From Deltaproteobacteria bacterium (GTDB taxonomy: Bacteria > Myxococcota_A > Polyangia > Nannocystales > Nannocystaceae), in the NCBI GenBank assembly GCA_016709225.1, contig JADJEE010000012.1, positions 2,151,501 through 2,215,500 on the forward strand: a DNA stretch of 64,000 nt, written 5' to 3'. The notes beneath the pieces were generated by a model. That model made no database searches. It was not told the origin of the DNA and saw only the letters and a program-made list of their open reading frames with translations. A program made the translations under genes and the position numbers. Positions 51,008-58,873 of the stretch are shown here, one piece after another. Numbering within the stretch: the stretch's first letter is position 1; each line of letters starts with the position of its first letter.

Positions 51008-53200
51008 TCAGTCCTCGACGCCGAGCTCGCGCATCAGGAACGAGAAGGTGTCGACGGACTGCGCGATCTCCTTCTTGGTCATGTCCGCGCCGCCGTGCCC
51101 CGAGTTCTCCTCGATCCGCAGCAACACTGGCTTGGACGAGACCGCCTGCATCGCGCCGACGAACTTGCGCGCGTGCATCGGATCGACGCGGTCGTCACTG
51201 TCGGCCGACAGCATCAGCAGCGACGGATAGGCGGTGTCCTTCGCGACGTGGTGGTACGGCGAATACGCGAACAAGGTCTCGAACTGCTTCGGGTCCTCGG
51301 CCGAGCCGTACTCGCTGATCCACGTGCGGCCGGCGCCGAAGCGGTGGTAGCGGACCATGTCGAGCAGCGGCACCGCACAGACCACGGCGCCGAACAGCTC
51401 GGGGTGCTGCGTCATCGCGGCGCCGACCAGCAGGCCGCCGTTGCTGCCACCCATGATGGCGAGCTTGTCGGGCCGCGTGATGTCGTTGTCGATCAGCCAC
51501 TTCGCGGCGCCGGCAAAGTCGTCGAAGACGTTCTGCTTGTGCTCGCCCATGCCGGCGCGGTGCCACGCCTCGCCGAACTCGCCGCCGCCGCGGAGGTTCG
51601 CGACCACGTACACGCCGCCCCGTTCGAGCCACAGCACCGCGCGCGAGCTGAAGCCGGGCTCGAGGCTGACGTTGAACCCGCCATAGCCGGTGAGCAGCGT
51701 GGGGTTGTCGCCGCGACGCTCCATGTCCTTGCGATGGACGACGAACATCGGGACCTTGGTGCCGTCCTTCGACTGGAACCACACCTGCTCGGTGACGAAC
51801 TTCGAGGTGTCGACCGGCAGCTCGATCTTCTGCCACAGCTCGGTCTTGCCGCTCGCAATCGAGGTTCGATAGATCTGCGGCACCTCGGTGAACGAGCTGA
51901 AGTAGTAGTAGGCATCGTCTTCGTCGGGCTCGCCGAGCATGCCCGACGCACTGCCCAGACCCGGCAGCTCGACCTTGCGCACCAGCTTGCCGTCGAGCGT
52001 GCGGACCTCGAGCTCGGAGTGGGCGTCCCGCAGGTACGACAACACGAGATGGCCGCCGATGATCTGCATGCCGTCGAGCACCGCATCGCTCTCGGGCACC
52101 AGCTCCTGCCAGTCCGCGCGCGCGGGCTTGGCCGGATCGACCCGCATCACGCGGTACCGCTGCGCGCCGTCGTTGGTGTAGACGTAGAACTTGTCCTTCC
52201 ACGCCCCCGCGCCGTAGACGGCCGGCTGGTCCTTCACCAGCGGCTTGAACTCGGGCGCCGCACGACGCTTGGGATCCGGCTTCCCGCGCTTGCCGTGCAG
52301 ATCGGCGACGTACACGTCGGTCGCGGCCCAGCCCCGCTGATGCGTGACGAACAACCACCGGCCGTCGCGTGAGACGCTCGCGTTCACGAACCGCGTGGGA
52401 TCGTGGGCCGCGGGGTAAACCACCGGGTCTTTGCTGGGGTCGCTGCCGAGCGCGTGGAAGCGGACCTCCGCGTGGCCCGGCAGCTGCTCGACCGGGATGC
52501 TCGGATCGGTCGGGAGGTTGACGTAGTAGAAGCCCGAGTCGTCGGGCAACCACGCGGCGTAGGCATAGCGCGCGCCCTCGATGGTGTCGGTCGGCATCTC
52601 GGCGCCGGTGTCGAGATCGCGCACGTACATCGTCGAGGCGTCGGCGTTGTTGCGCGACAGCTTGTAGGCGAGGTAGCGACCGCTGCGGCTGGGCATGATG
52701 CCGTGCACCGACACGCTGCCGTCGGGGCTGAGCGTGTTCGGGTCCATCAGGACCTCCTCCTTGCCCTGCTCGCCCTTGCGGACGTAGTAGATGTCCTTCT
52801 CCTTGTCGCGATGGCTGCGGGTGTAGAAGTACCGCTCGCCGCGGCGGGTGGGCGGCGACACCGAGTCGATGTACGACAGCTCCGCGAGGCGCTTCTCGAG
52901 CTCCGCGCGCCCGGGCAACGCCTCGAGCCGCGCGCGCGCGTGGGCGTCCTGCGCCTTCATCCAGGCCTTCACCTCGGCGTTGGCGACGTCCTCGAGCCAG
53001 CGATAGGGATCGGCGACCTCGCGCCCATGGATGGTGTCGACCACATCCTCCCGGCGGGTCGGTGGGACGCCGGGGGTGGCGCCATCGGTGCTCGTCATCT
53101 TGCCTCCGCCACCGCCGGCGACCTCGGGTTCGGTCGTCGCGGTCTCGCGGCAAGCGGCCAGCGCGAGGACGAACAGGGGAACGCGGGACCAGCGATGCAT
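51008..53200 (-). CDS. Prolyl oligopeptidase (S9A) lipoprotein
   Basis: Serine peptidase that cleaves after proline in short peptides. From ATG 53200 the 730-residue chain has a lipobox ALAAC (so it is exported), an N-terminal segment (VVDTIHGREVADPYRWLED), the seven-bladed propeller (about 100-430) and the catalytic alpha/beta hydrolase domain. The active-site motif is GGSNGG, the Asp motif DSDDRVDPMHA and the His motif NSGHGG, all intact. Prolyl oligopeptidases are often cytoplasmic, so lipid anchoring is a variation. It may help feed on peptides from prey cells, but that is speculation. Confidence 0.95.
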   Translation of the reverse strand: MHRWSRVPLFVLALAACRETATTEPEVAGGGGGKMTSTDGATPGVPPTRREDVVDTIHGREVADPYRWLEDVANAEVKAWMKAQDAHARARLEALPGRAELEKRLAELSYIDSVSPPTRRGERYFYTRSHRDKEKDIYYVRKGEQGKEEVLMDPNTLSPDGSVSVHGIMPSRSGRYLAYKLSRNNADASTMYVRDLDTGAEMPTDTIEGARYAYAAWLPDDSGFYYVNLPTDPSIPVEQLPGHAEVRFHALGSDPSKDPVVYPAAHDPTRFVNASVSRDGRWLFVTHQRGWAATDVYVADLHGKRGKPDPKRRAAPEFKPLVKDQPAVYGAGAWKDKFYVYTNDGAQRYRVMRVDPAKPARADWQELVPESDAVLDGMQIIGGHLVLSYLRDAHSELEVRTLDGKLVRKVELPGLGSASGMLGEPDEDDAYYYFSSFTEVPQIYRTSIASGKTELWQKIELPVDTSKFVTEQVWFQSKDGTKVPMFVVHRKDMERRGDNPTLLTGYGGFNVSLEPGFSSRAVLWLERGGVYVVANLRGGGEFGEAWHRAGMGEHKQNVFDDFAGAAKWLIDNDITRPDKLAIMGGSNGGLLVGAAMTQHPELFGAVVCAVPLLDMVRYHRFGAGRTWISEYGSAEDPKQFETLFAYSPYHHVAKDTAYPSLLMLSADSDDRVDPMHARKFVGAMQAVSSKPVLLRIEENSGHGGADMTKKEIAQSVDTFSFLMRELGVED

Positions 53201-53426
53201 CGCGGCGGATGGTAGCAGCCCCCGTGGAGGTCTCGCGGCGGAACGGATGAACGGCATGATCCGGCTTCGATCCCCGGCGCCCCCTCGCAGGTTTCGCCGC
53301 ATCCGCGAGTGCCCATGCGTGGACAATCACACCGCGACGGCGACCCCATCGAGGCCAACCACCGCCGGCCTTCGAGGACGTCGCCGGGGCGCCGCACGCT
53401 TCATCGTGGGCTCGCGCGCGCGCGCT

Positions 53427-55292
53427 CTACTGCCCGGCCCTGCGCGCCAGGTGCTCCGGCACCATCGCCTGCGCAGGCGTGAGCACCTCGCCGGCGTAGT
53501 GATAGCCATCGTGCTCGGCGTCGGCGTAGTACGTCGAGCCATCGTCGGCGACGTAGAACAGCATCTTGCCACCGTCGTCGGAGGTGTCGAATGCCGGGAA
53601 GTCGGCGGTGATGGACTCGCGGGTGCCGTCGGGCGCGAGATAGTCGATCGTGGTCGAGAACGCCGTCTGCGCGCGGGCGCCGAAGGTGTGGCCGACCATC
53701 AGCCAGCCATCGTAGCTGGCGCCGGGATAGTCGTAGGTGGAGCCGGTCGCACCGAGCAGATGCACCGCCTTGCAGTTGTTCCACGCGGCGCTGGACTGGG
53801 CGCAGAAGTACTGCGTGCGATCGACCGCACCGTCGCGTCGCACTGCAGTGACGTCGCGCAGGCGCAGGGGCGCCTCGGCGTCGGCGCAGCGTAGACGCCC
53901 GAAGAACATCTCCTCTGCGCCGTTGCTCGGGCCGAACTCCGAGTTCCCGCGCCAGCCGCCCATCACGTAGACCTCGTCGTCCTCGTTGACCGCGACGTCG
54001 CCGAGCGTCGCGTAGCCCGGGCCCGTGGCGATCGGAACCAGCCCGGTGGCGATGCCGGCCGCGTCGAAGTACGCCAACGCGACGTCCCAGCTCCCGGCGG
54101 AGACCCGCGAGAACGGGCCCGAGGCGGTCTCGGCGTCGAAGACCATGCCGACGATCACGTCACCCTGGCCGTCGACGTCGAGCGAGTGCACGAACTCGTC
54201 GGAGCTGCCACCCAGCGACCACGCGCGCAGCGGCTCACCCTGCTCGGACCAGGCGGCGACGAAGAGGTCGTGGGCCCCGGCGGCGACGAGGTCGTGGCCC
54301 GCGACCACGGCATTGCCGGCGAAGCGGCCGGCCGCGAGCACCTCGCCGGTCGGCGAAGCCGCGACGTGATAGACGGGTGGGTCGACGCTCGCGTCGCCCG
54401 CGGCCCACAGCACGCGGCCGTCGTCGGGATCGAGGCGCGCCACGGTCGCGTGCCCGGTCGCAGTGGCGATGTTGCCACCGGCGACCAGCGTGCCGTCGCT
54501 GGCGATGCGCAGGTCGTAGATCACGGTGTCACTCGCGCGCCGCCATCGCACCTCGCCCGCGGCGTCGAGCTGCACCAACTCGGTGTCGCGAGGCGACCCG
54601 AGCCGCTGCACCGCAACGGTGGTGTTGCCGAGCGCATCGACGACCATTGCCGTGGCGTAGTCCGAGCTGGTGTTGGTCCCGAGCACGCGCGTCCACAGCA
54701 CGTTGCCGTCGAGATCGAGGGCTCCGAGGAAGACGTCGCCGAGCGCGGCGGGCTGGCCCTGTACCGGCGGCAGCGCGTAGGTCTCGACGCCGTCGATCGC
54801 CGCGCCGACATTGATCGTGCTCGCGATCGCGATCACGCCGCCGCCCTGGGCGAGCGCCTCGAAGCCATTCATGTTGCCGTCGATGAGGGTCTTGGCCCAG
54901 ACGAAGTTGCCGGATCGATCGAGCCGGGTGATGGCCGCTGGGTAGATCGACTGCGGGTGGCTCGGCAGGCGGATGTCGCCGAACACGGCGTCGCGCCCGA
55001 AGCCGACCACGCGGGTGAAGGCCGCGATCCCGCCGTCGGGCAGCGCTGCGCTCGCGACGGCGTTCTCGACACGCACCTGGAACGGCAGGTCGCTGCCGGC
55101 GTGGCGGTTCCAGCTCCGCACCGGCACGCACGCCGCCTCGTCGACGCGATCGCCCTGCGCCGTGGGCCCTAGATCGCGTGTGCCTTCGTCGAGGGCACAT
55201 GCAGACGCCAGTGCGAGCATCGACGCCAGCACGGCGATCGAGGTCCCCATCCACGCGCCCGCTTGCCCATGCGATCCACTGCACCCGTTCAT
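53427..55292 (-). CDS. Beta-propeller-type lipoprotein, hypothetical
   Basis: 621 residues. ATG 55292 is chosen because GGTGGAGGGT lies directly upstream; the signal peptide reads GTSIAVLASMLALASAC with a lipobox Cys. A series of about eight blade-like repeats (SGNFVWAKTLIDGN, DGNVLWTRVLGTN, AGEVRWRRASDTVIYDL, DDGRVLWAAGDASV and more) with W/V-rich strands marks a beta-propeller of the PQQ or SBBP type over residues 60-450. A C-terminal domain (about 460-621) holds Cys pairs (CAQSSAAWNNC). Function unknown; probably surface exposed. About 225 bases without a gene separate it from the prolyl oligopeptidase gene. Confidence 0.78.
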   Translation of the reverse strand: MNGCSGSHGQAGAWMGTSIAVLASMLALASACALDEGTRDLGPTAQGDRVDEAACVPVRSWNRHAGSDLPFQVRVENAVASAALPDGGIAAFTRVVGFGRDAVFGDIRLPSHPQSIYPAAITRLDRSGNFVWAKTLIDGNMNGFEALAQGGGVIAIASTINVGAAIDGVETYALPPVQGQPAALGDVFLGALDLDGNVLWTRVLGTNTSSDYATAMVVDALGNTTVAVQRLGSPRDTELVQLDAAGEVRWRRASDTVIYDLRIASDGTLVAGGNIATATGHATVARLDPDDGRVLWAAGDASVDPPVYHVAASPTGEVLAAGRFAGNAVVAGHDLVAAGAHDLFVAAWSEQGEPLRAWSLGGSSDEFVHSLDVDGQGDVIVGMVFDAETASGPFSRVSAGSWDVALAYFDAAGIATGLVPIATGPGYATLGDVAVNEDDEVYVMGGWRGNSEFGPSNGAEEMFFGRLRCADAEAPLRLRDVTAVRRDGAVDRTQYFCAQSSAAWNNCKAVHLLGATGSTYDYPGASYDGWLMVGHTFGARAQTAFSTTIDYLAPDGTRESITADFPAFDTSDDGGKMLFYVADDGSTYYADAEHDGYHYAGEVLTPAQAMVPEHLARRAGQ

Positions 55293-55407
55293 ACCCTCCA
55301 CCTTTCGCGATGCCCAACGGTGCATCGCCCTCGGTAGGGGTCTGTAACGCTCGGCCGAGGTTGGTTCGGTCGGCCCGGTCGGTCGTGCTGGGGCGCGCGG
55401 GCCGGCC

Positions 55408-57042
55408 TCAGGTGAGCCCGACGATGGTGCCGTCCTTCAGGTCGATCTTGCCGGCCTGCGGGATCTTCGGCAGCCCCGGCATGCGCATGATCTCGCCGGT
55501 CAACACGACCACGAAGCCGGCGCCGGCGTTGAGCTGCAGGCCGCGCACGGTGATCTCGAAGTCCCGTGGTCGCCCACGCAGCTTGGGATCGTCCGACAGC
55601 GAGTTCTGCGTCTTGGCGACGCAGATCGGCAGGTTGCCGTAGCCCAGGCGCTCGATCTCCGCGAGATCGCGCTCCGCGGTCTTGGTCAACACCACACCCT
55701 TGGCGCCGTAGACAGCACGGGCAACGGCCTCGATCTTGGCGGGGATCGGCGCCTCGAGCGGGTAGAGCGGCTCGAACGGCCGCGAACCCTTCGCCACCGC
55801 CTCGACCACCTTCGCCGCCAGCTCGGTCGCGCCCTGCGGGCCCTTGCCGAAGTGCTCGCACACCGCCACGCCCACGCCTCGCTTGGCGCAGGCCTCGACG
55901 ACCACCGCGAATTCTTCGTCGGTGTCGCTCGCGAAACGATTGAGCGCGACCACGGCCTGCTTGCCGAAGCGCGCGACGCTGTCGAGGTGCTGCTCGAGGT
56001 TGGGCAGGCCGGCCGCCACGGCGGCGGGGTTCGGCGTGTTGAGGGCATCGAGCGCGACACCGCCATGCATCTTGAGCGCGCGCACGGTCGCGACCAGCAC
56101 CACCGCGTCGGGATCGAGACCTGCGGTGCGGCACTTGATGTCGAAGAACTTCTCGGCGCCGAGGTCGAAGCCGAAGCCGGCCTCGGTCACCACCCAGTCG
56201 GCCAGCTGCAGGCCCGCACGGGTCGCGATCACGCTGTTGCAGCCGTGCGCGATGTTGGCGAAGGGCCCGCCGTGCACGATCGCGGGCGTGCCGTGCTGGG
56301 TCTGCACGAGGTTCGGCAAGAGCGCGTCGCGCAGCAGCGCCAGCATCGCTCCCGTCACGCCGACCGCCCCTGCGGTGACCGGCGCCTTGCTGCGCGTGAA
56401 GCCGACCAGCGTGCGATCGATGCGGCGCCGGAGATCGTCGGCGTCGTCGGCCAGGCACAGCATCGCCATCAGCTCGGAGGCCGCGGTGATGTCGAAGCCG
56501 GCCTCGCGCGGCATGCCGTTGCTCTCGCCGCCGAGCCCGACCAGCGTGTTGCGCAGGCTGCGGTCGTTCATGTCGATGACGCGGCGCCACGTCACCCGTC
56601 GCGGGTCGAGCCCGAGATCGGTGCCGAAGTGCACGTGGTTGTCGATCGCCGCCGCCAACAGGTTGTGCGCGCTGGTGATGGCGTGGAAGTCACCGTTGAA
56701 GTGGAGATTGATGTCGTCGGACGGCGACAGGCGGCTCTCGCCACCGCCGGTGCCGCCGCCCTTGATGCCGAAGCAGGGCCCCAGCGACGGCTCGCGCAGC
56801 ACCACCGCGGTGTCGTGTCCCAGCAGGGTCAGCGCGTCGGACAGCCCGATCGAGGTGGTGGTCTTGCCCTCGCCGGCCGGCGTCGGTGTGATGGCCGAGA
56901 CCAGGATCAGCTTGGCCTTGCCGCTGCGCGTGCGGCCGCGGGTGAGCACGCTGCGATCGAGCTTGGCCTTGTCGCGACCGAAGGGGATCAGATCGTCGGT
57001 GGAGAGTCCGAGCTTCGCGGCGATCTCGTGCATCGGCTTCAT
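55408..57042 (-). CDS. fhs: Formate-tetrahydrofolate ligase (formyltetrahydrofolate synthetase)
   Basis: ATP-dependent production of 10-formyl-THF from formate and THF in one-carbon metabolism. The N-terminal P-loop is TPAGEGKTTTSIGLSDAL (about 52-69). The conserved stretch VTWRRVIDMNDRSLRN, GVTGAMLALLRDALLPNL, QTQHGTPAIVHGGPFANIAHG and the C-terminal GYGNLPICVAKTQNSLSDD are all found. Length (544) is just below the usual 550-560. It begins MKPMHEIAAKLGLSTDDLIPFG. Transcribed downstream of the vault-like operon, from which a hairpin separates it. Confidence 0.96.
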   Translation of the reverse strand: MKPMHEIAAKLGLSTDDLIPFGRDKAKLDRSVLTRGRTRSGKAKLILVSAITPTPAGEGKTTTSIGLSDALTLLGHDTAVVLREPSLGPCFGIKGGGTGGGESRLSPSDDINLHFNGDFHAITSAHNLLAAAIDNHVHFGTDLGLDPRRVTWRRVIDMNDRSLRNTLVGLGGESNGMPREAGFDITAASELMAMLCLADDADDLRRRIDRTLVGFTRSKAPVTAGAVGVTGAMLALLRDALLPNLVQTQHGTPAIVHGGPFANIAHGCNSVIATRAGLQLADWVVTEAGFGFDLGAEKFFDIKCRTAGLDPDAVVLVATVRALKMHGGVALDALNTPNPAAVAAGLPNLEQHLDSVARFGKQAVVALNRFASDTDEEFAVVVEACAKRGVGVAVCEHFGKGPQGATELAAKVVEAVAKGSRPFEPLYPLEAPIPAKIEAVARAVYGAKGVVLTKTAERDLAEIERLGYGNLPICVAKTQNSLSDDPKLRGRPRDFEITVRGLQLNAGAGFVVVLTGEIMRMPGLPKIPQAGKIDLKDGTIVGLT

Positions 57043-57059
57043 GGCGGGCCGAAGCGTAC

Positions 57060-57078
57060 CGCGGCCGTGGTGGCCGCG
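57060..57078 (-). terminator. Short hairpin between the beta-helix gene and fhs
   Basis: CGCGGCC (57060-57066) pairs with GGCCGCG (57072-57078) over a 5-base loop. It lies downstream of the beta-helix lipoprotein stop and just before the fhs start on the minus strand. No T-run; weak evidence only. Confidence 0.3.
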
Positions 57079-57145
57079 CCAAAGCGGAGCCGACGCGGCC
57101 GCGCGCGCAGCCGCGGGCCCGAACGTGACGGGCGCGCGGATTCCC

Positions 57146-58873
57146 CTACGGCAGCCCGATGCCGTCGTAGGCCGAGCCCGGGGTCGCGCGCAGATCGTCG
57201 GGCGCCGCGGGCACGAGCGCCCACGAGGCCGGGTGATCGGGCGGGGTCTCGTTGGTGTTGCTCGCGAGCGCGCGGTACATCGTGCCGTCGTACATCACGA
57301 GCTCGCCGGGCTCGTACTGCCGCGGCGGATCGCCGGGCGACAGCGGCGAGCTCGCGACCCACGACTCGAGCGCGAGCACGGGCGCATCGTCGGGATAGCC
57401 GCTGTCGACGAACGTGATCGGTGCGACCGCGGCGTTGACGTTGCCCGACTCGGTCGGCGTGCTGCCGCCACCGCTGAACAGCGCGAGCTCGCCCTCCCAG
57501 GTGTTGTCGGTGAAGTCGATCGCGTCGACGATCTCCGCGGCGATGCGAAACGCACTGGTCGGCGCGGTCGCGGCAGGATCGAGCTCGTCGAAGGTGAAGT
57601 CGAGCCCCCGCAGGGTGTTGCGCACGAACGAGAAGCTCGAGCCGTCGTCGCTGCTGCCACCGATGTAGACCGCGAGGTTGCGCACCTCGGCGATGTGGTT
57701 GTCGGTGAAGCTGACGTGGCGGGGACCGTCGCCCGCCTGCGGCGCGCTCCAGAAGCTGACCAGCGTGCCGGCGGCGCCGAGGAACACGTTGTCGTGGATG
57801 TCGATCGTGCCCGCGCGCGTGGAGATCTGCGCGTTGTTGTCCTGGAACGAGCCGAGGCCGTTGTCGCGCCAGTGCAGGCCCGCGAAGGCCATGACGTTGT
57901 GGTGGATCTCGGTGCCGTCGCCCAGGTCCTGCACCTGCAGCGCCTCGTTGCCGGTCCGCACCAGGCGATTGCGATAGACCTGCAGGCCCGGCATCGGGTT
58001 CGACGGCGGCGCGCCGGTCCAGCCGAAGTAGTAGCCCTCGGCGGCGGTGTCGTGGACGTAGGTGTCGTGGACGCTCACGTCCGCCATGGGGAACTCGGGG
58101 TCACCCTCGGCACGGCTGTTGAGCAGGCGGATGCCGGCGAAGCCCGAGCGCTCGACCTCGATGAACTCGATCTCGAACGCAGTCGCGTCGCCGACCGCGA
58201 GCCCCATGTGCAGGTACTGCCGCATCGCGTAGTCGTCGTCGCTCCAGAAGCCGTAGCGCCCGCGCGCGTTGGCGTAGTCGCCGCAGCGGTGGCCCGGCGC
58301 GTCCTCGGAGCCGGTCTGGGCCTCGGGGTCGTAGCGACCGGTGAGGATCCAGTGCGAGCCACCGCCCATCGACCACAGGTAGTTCGCACCCGCGTCGGGC
58401 GGGCCGATGCGTACCTGGCCGTCTTGGTTGGTGATGACGAGCGGATCGTCGGCGGTGCGCTCGGGCAGGTTGCCCAGCTGCAGCTGCGTGTAGCTGCCGC
58501 CGGGAATGTAGAGCCGATCGACGTCGCTCCAGTCGACCTCGGGAAACGCGGCCTGCACGTCGGCATACGCGATCGCTTGTCCCTCCACCGCCGGCAGCGT
58601 GAAGCTCGTGGTCGGCGGCGCAAAGGCGCCGAAGGGCTCGCAGGGATCGGTGCCGGTGTCGCTGGTGTCGTCGCCGGTGCCGCTGCTGTCGGCGGGCGGC
58701 ACGAAGGTGTCACCGGTGAGCGTCGGCGCGGTCGCCTCGGCGGTCAGTGCGGTGTCGACATCGGCGTCGGTGCCATCGGTGCCGCCTTCGGTCGCACCGC
58801 CACCCGTGGTCGGGATGCTGCAGGCTGCGGTACCGAGCGCAACGAGCAGGTTGGCCATGCCGACGCGTCTCAC
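57146..58873 (-). CDS. Right-handed beta-helix lipoprotein with C-terminal carbohydrate-binding module
   Basis: GTG 58873 overlaps the stop of the vault-like gene (GTGA); ATG 58858 is an alternative. A signal (MANLLVALGTAACS) ends in a lipobox Cys, followed by a Thr/Gly/Asp linker (to about 75) typical of surface lipoproteins here. Residues about 90-500 have the pattern of a parallel beta-helix (NRLVRTGNEALQVQD, NVMAFAGLHWRDNG, DNVFLGAAGTLVSF, DNHIAEVRNLAVYI, RNTLRGLDF), as in pectate-lyase-like proteins. The last 45 residues (YEPGELVMYDGTMYRALASN ... PASWALV) are a chitin-binding CBM5/12 type. It is 575 residues and probably co-translated with the vault homologue. Confidence 0.82.
   Translation of the reverse strand: MRRVGMANLLVALGTAACSIPTTGGGATEGGTDGTDADVDTALTAEATAPTLTGDTFVPPADSSGTGDDTSDTGTDPCEPFGAFAPPTTSFTLPAVEGQAIAYADVQAAFPEVDWSDVDRLYIPGGSYTQLQLGNLPERTADDPLVITNQDGQVRIGPPDAGANYLWSMGGGSHWILTGRYDPEAQTGSEDAPGHRCGDYANARGRYGFWSDDDYAMRQYLHMGLAVGDATAFEIEFIEVERSGFAGIRLLNSRAEGDPEFPMADVSVHDTYVHDTAAEGYYFGWTGAPPSNPMPGLQVYRNRLVRTGNEALQVQDLGDGTEIHHNVMAFAGLHWRDNGLGSFQDNNAQISTRAGTIDIHDNVFLGAAGTLVSFWSAPQAGDGPRHVSFTDNHIAEVRNLAVYIGGSSDDGSSFSFVRNTLRGLDFTFDELDPAATAPTSAFRIAAEIVDAIDFTDNTWEGELALFSGGGSTPTESGNVNAAVAPITFVDSGYPDDAPVLALESWVASSPLSPGDPPRQYEPGELVMYDGTMYRALASNTNETPPDHPASWALVPAAPDDLRATPGSAYDGIGLP

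Noticed and set aside
51195..53330. 711-residue minus-strand frame overlapping the prolyl oligopeptidase
   Set aside because: Same strand but another frame of the peptidase gene, Arg-rich and without domains.
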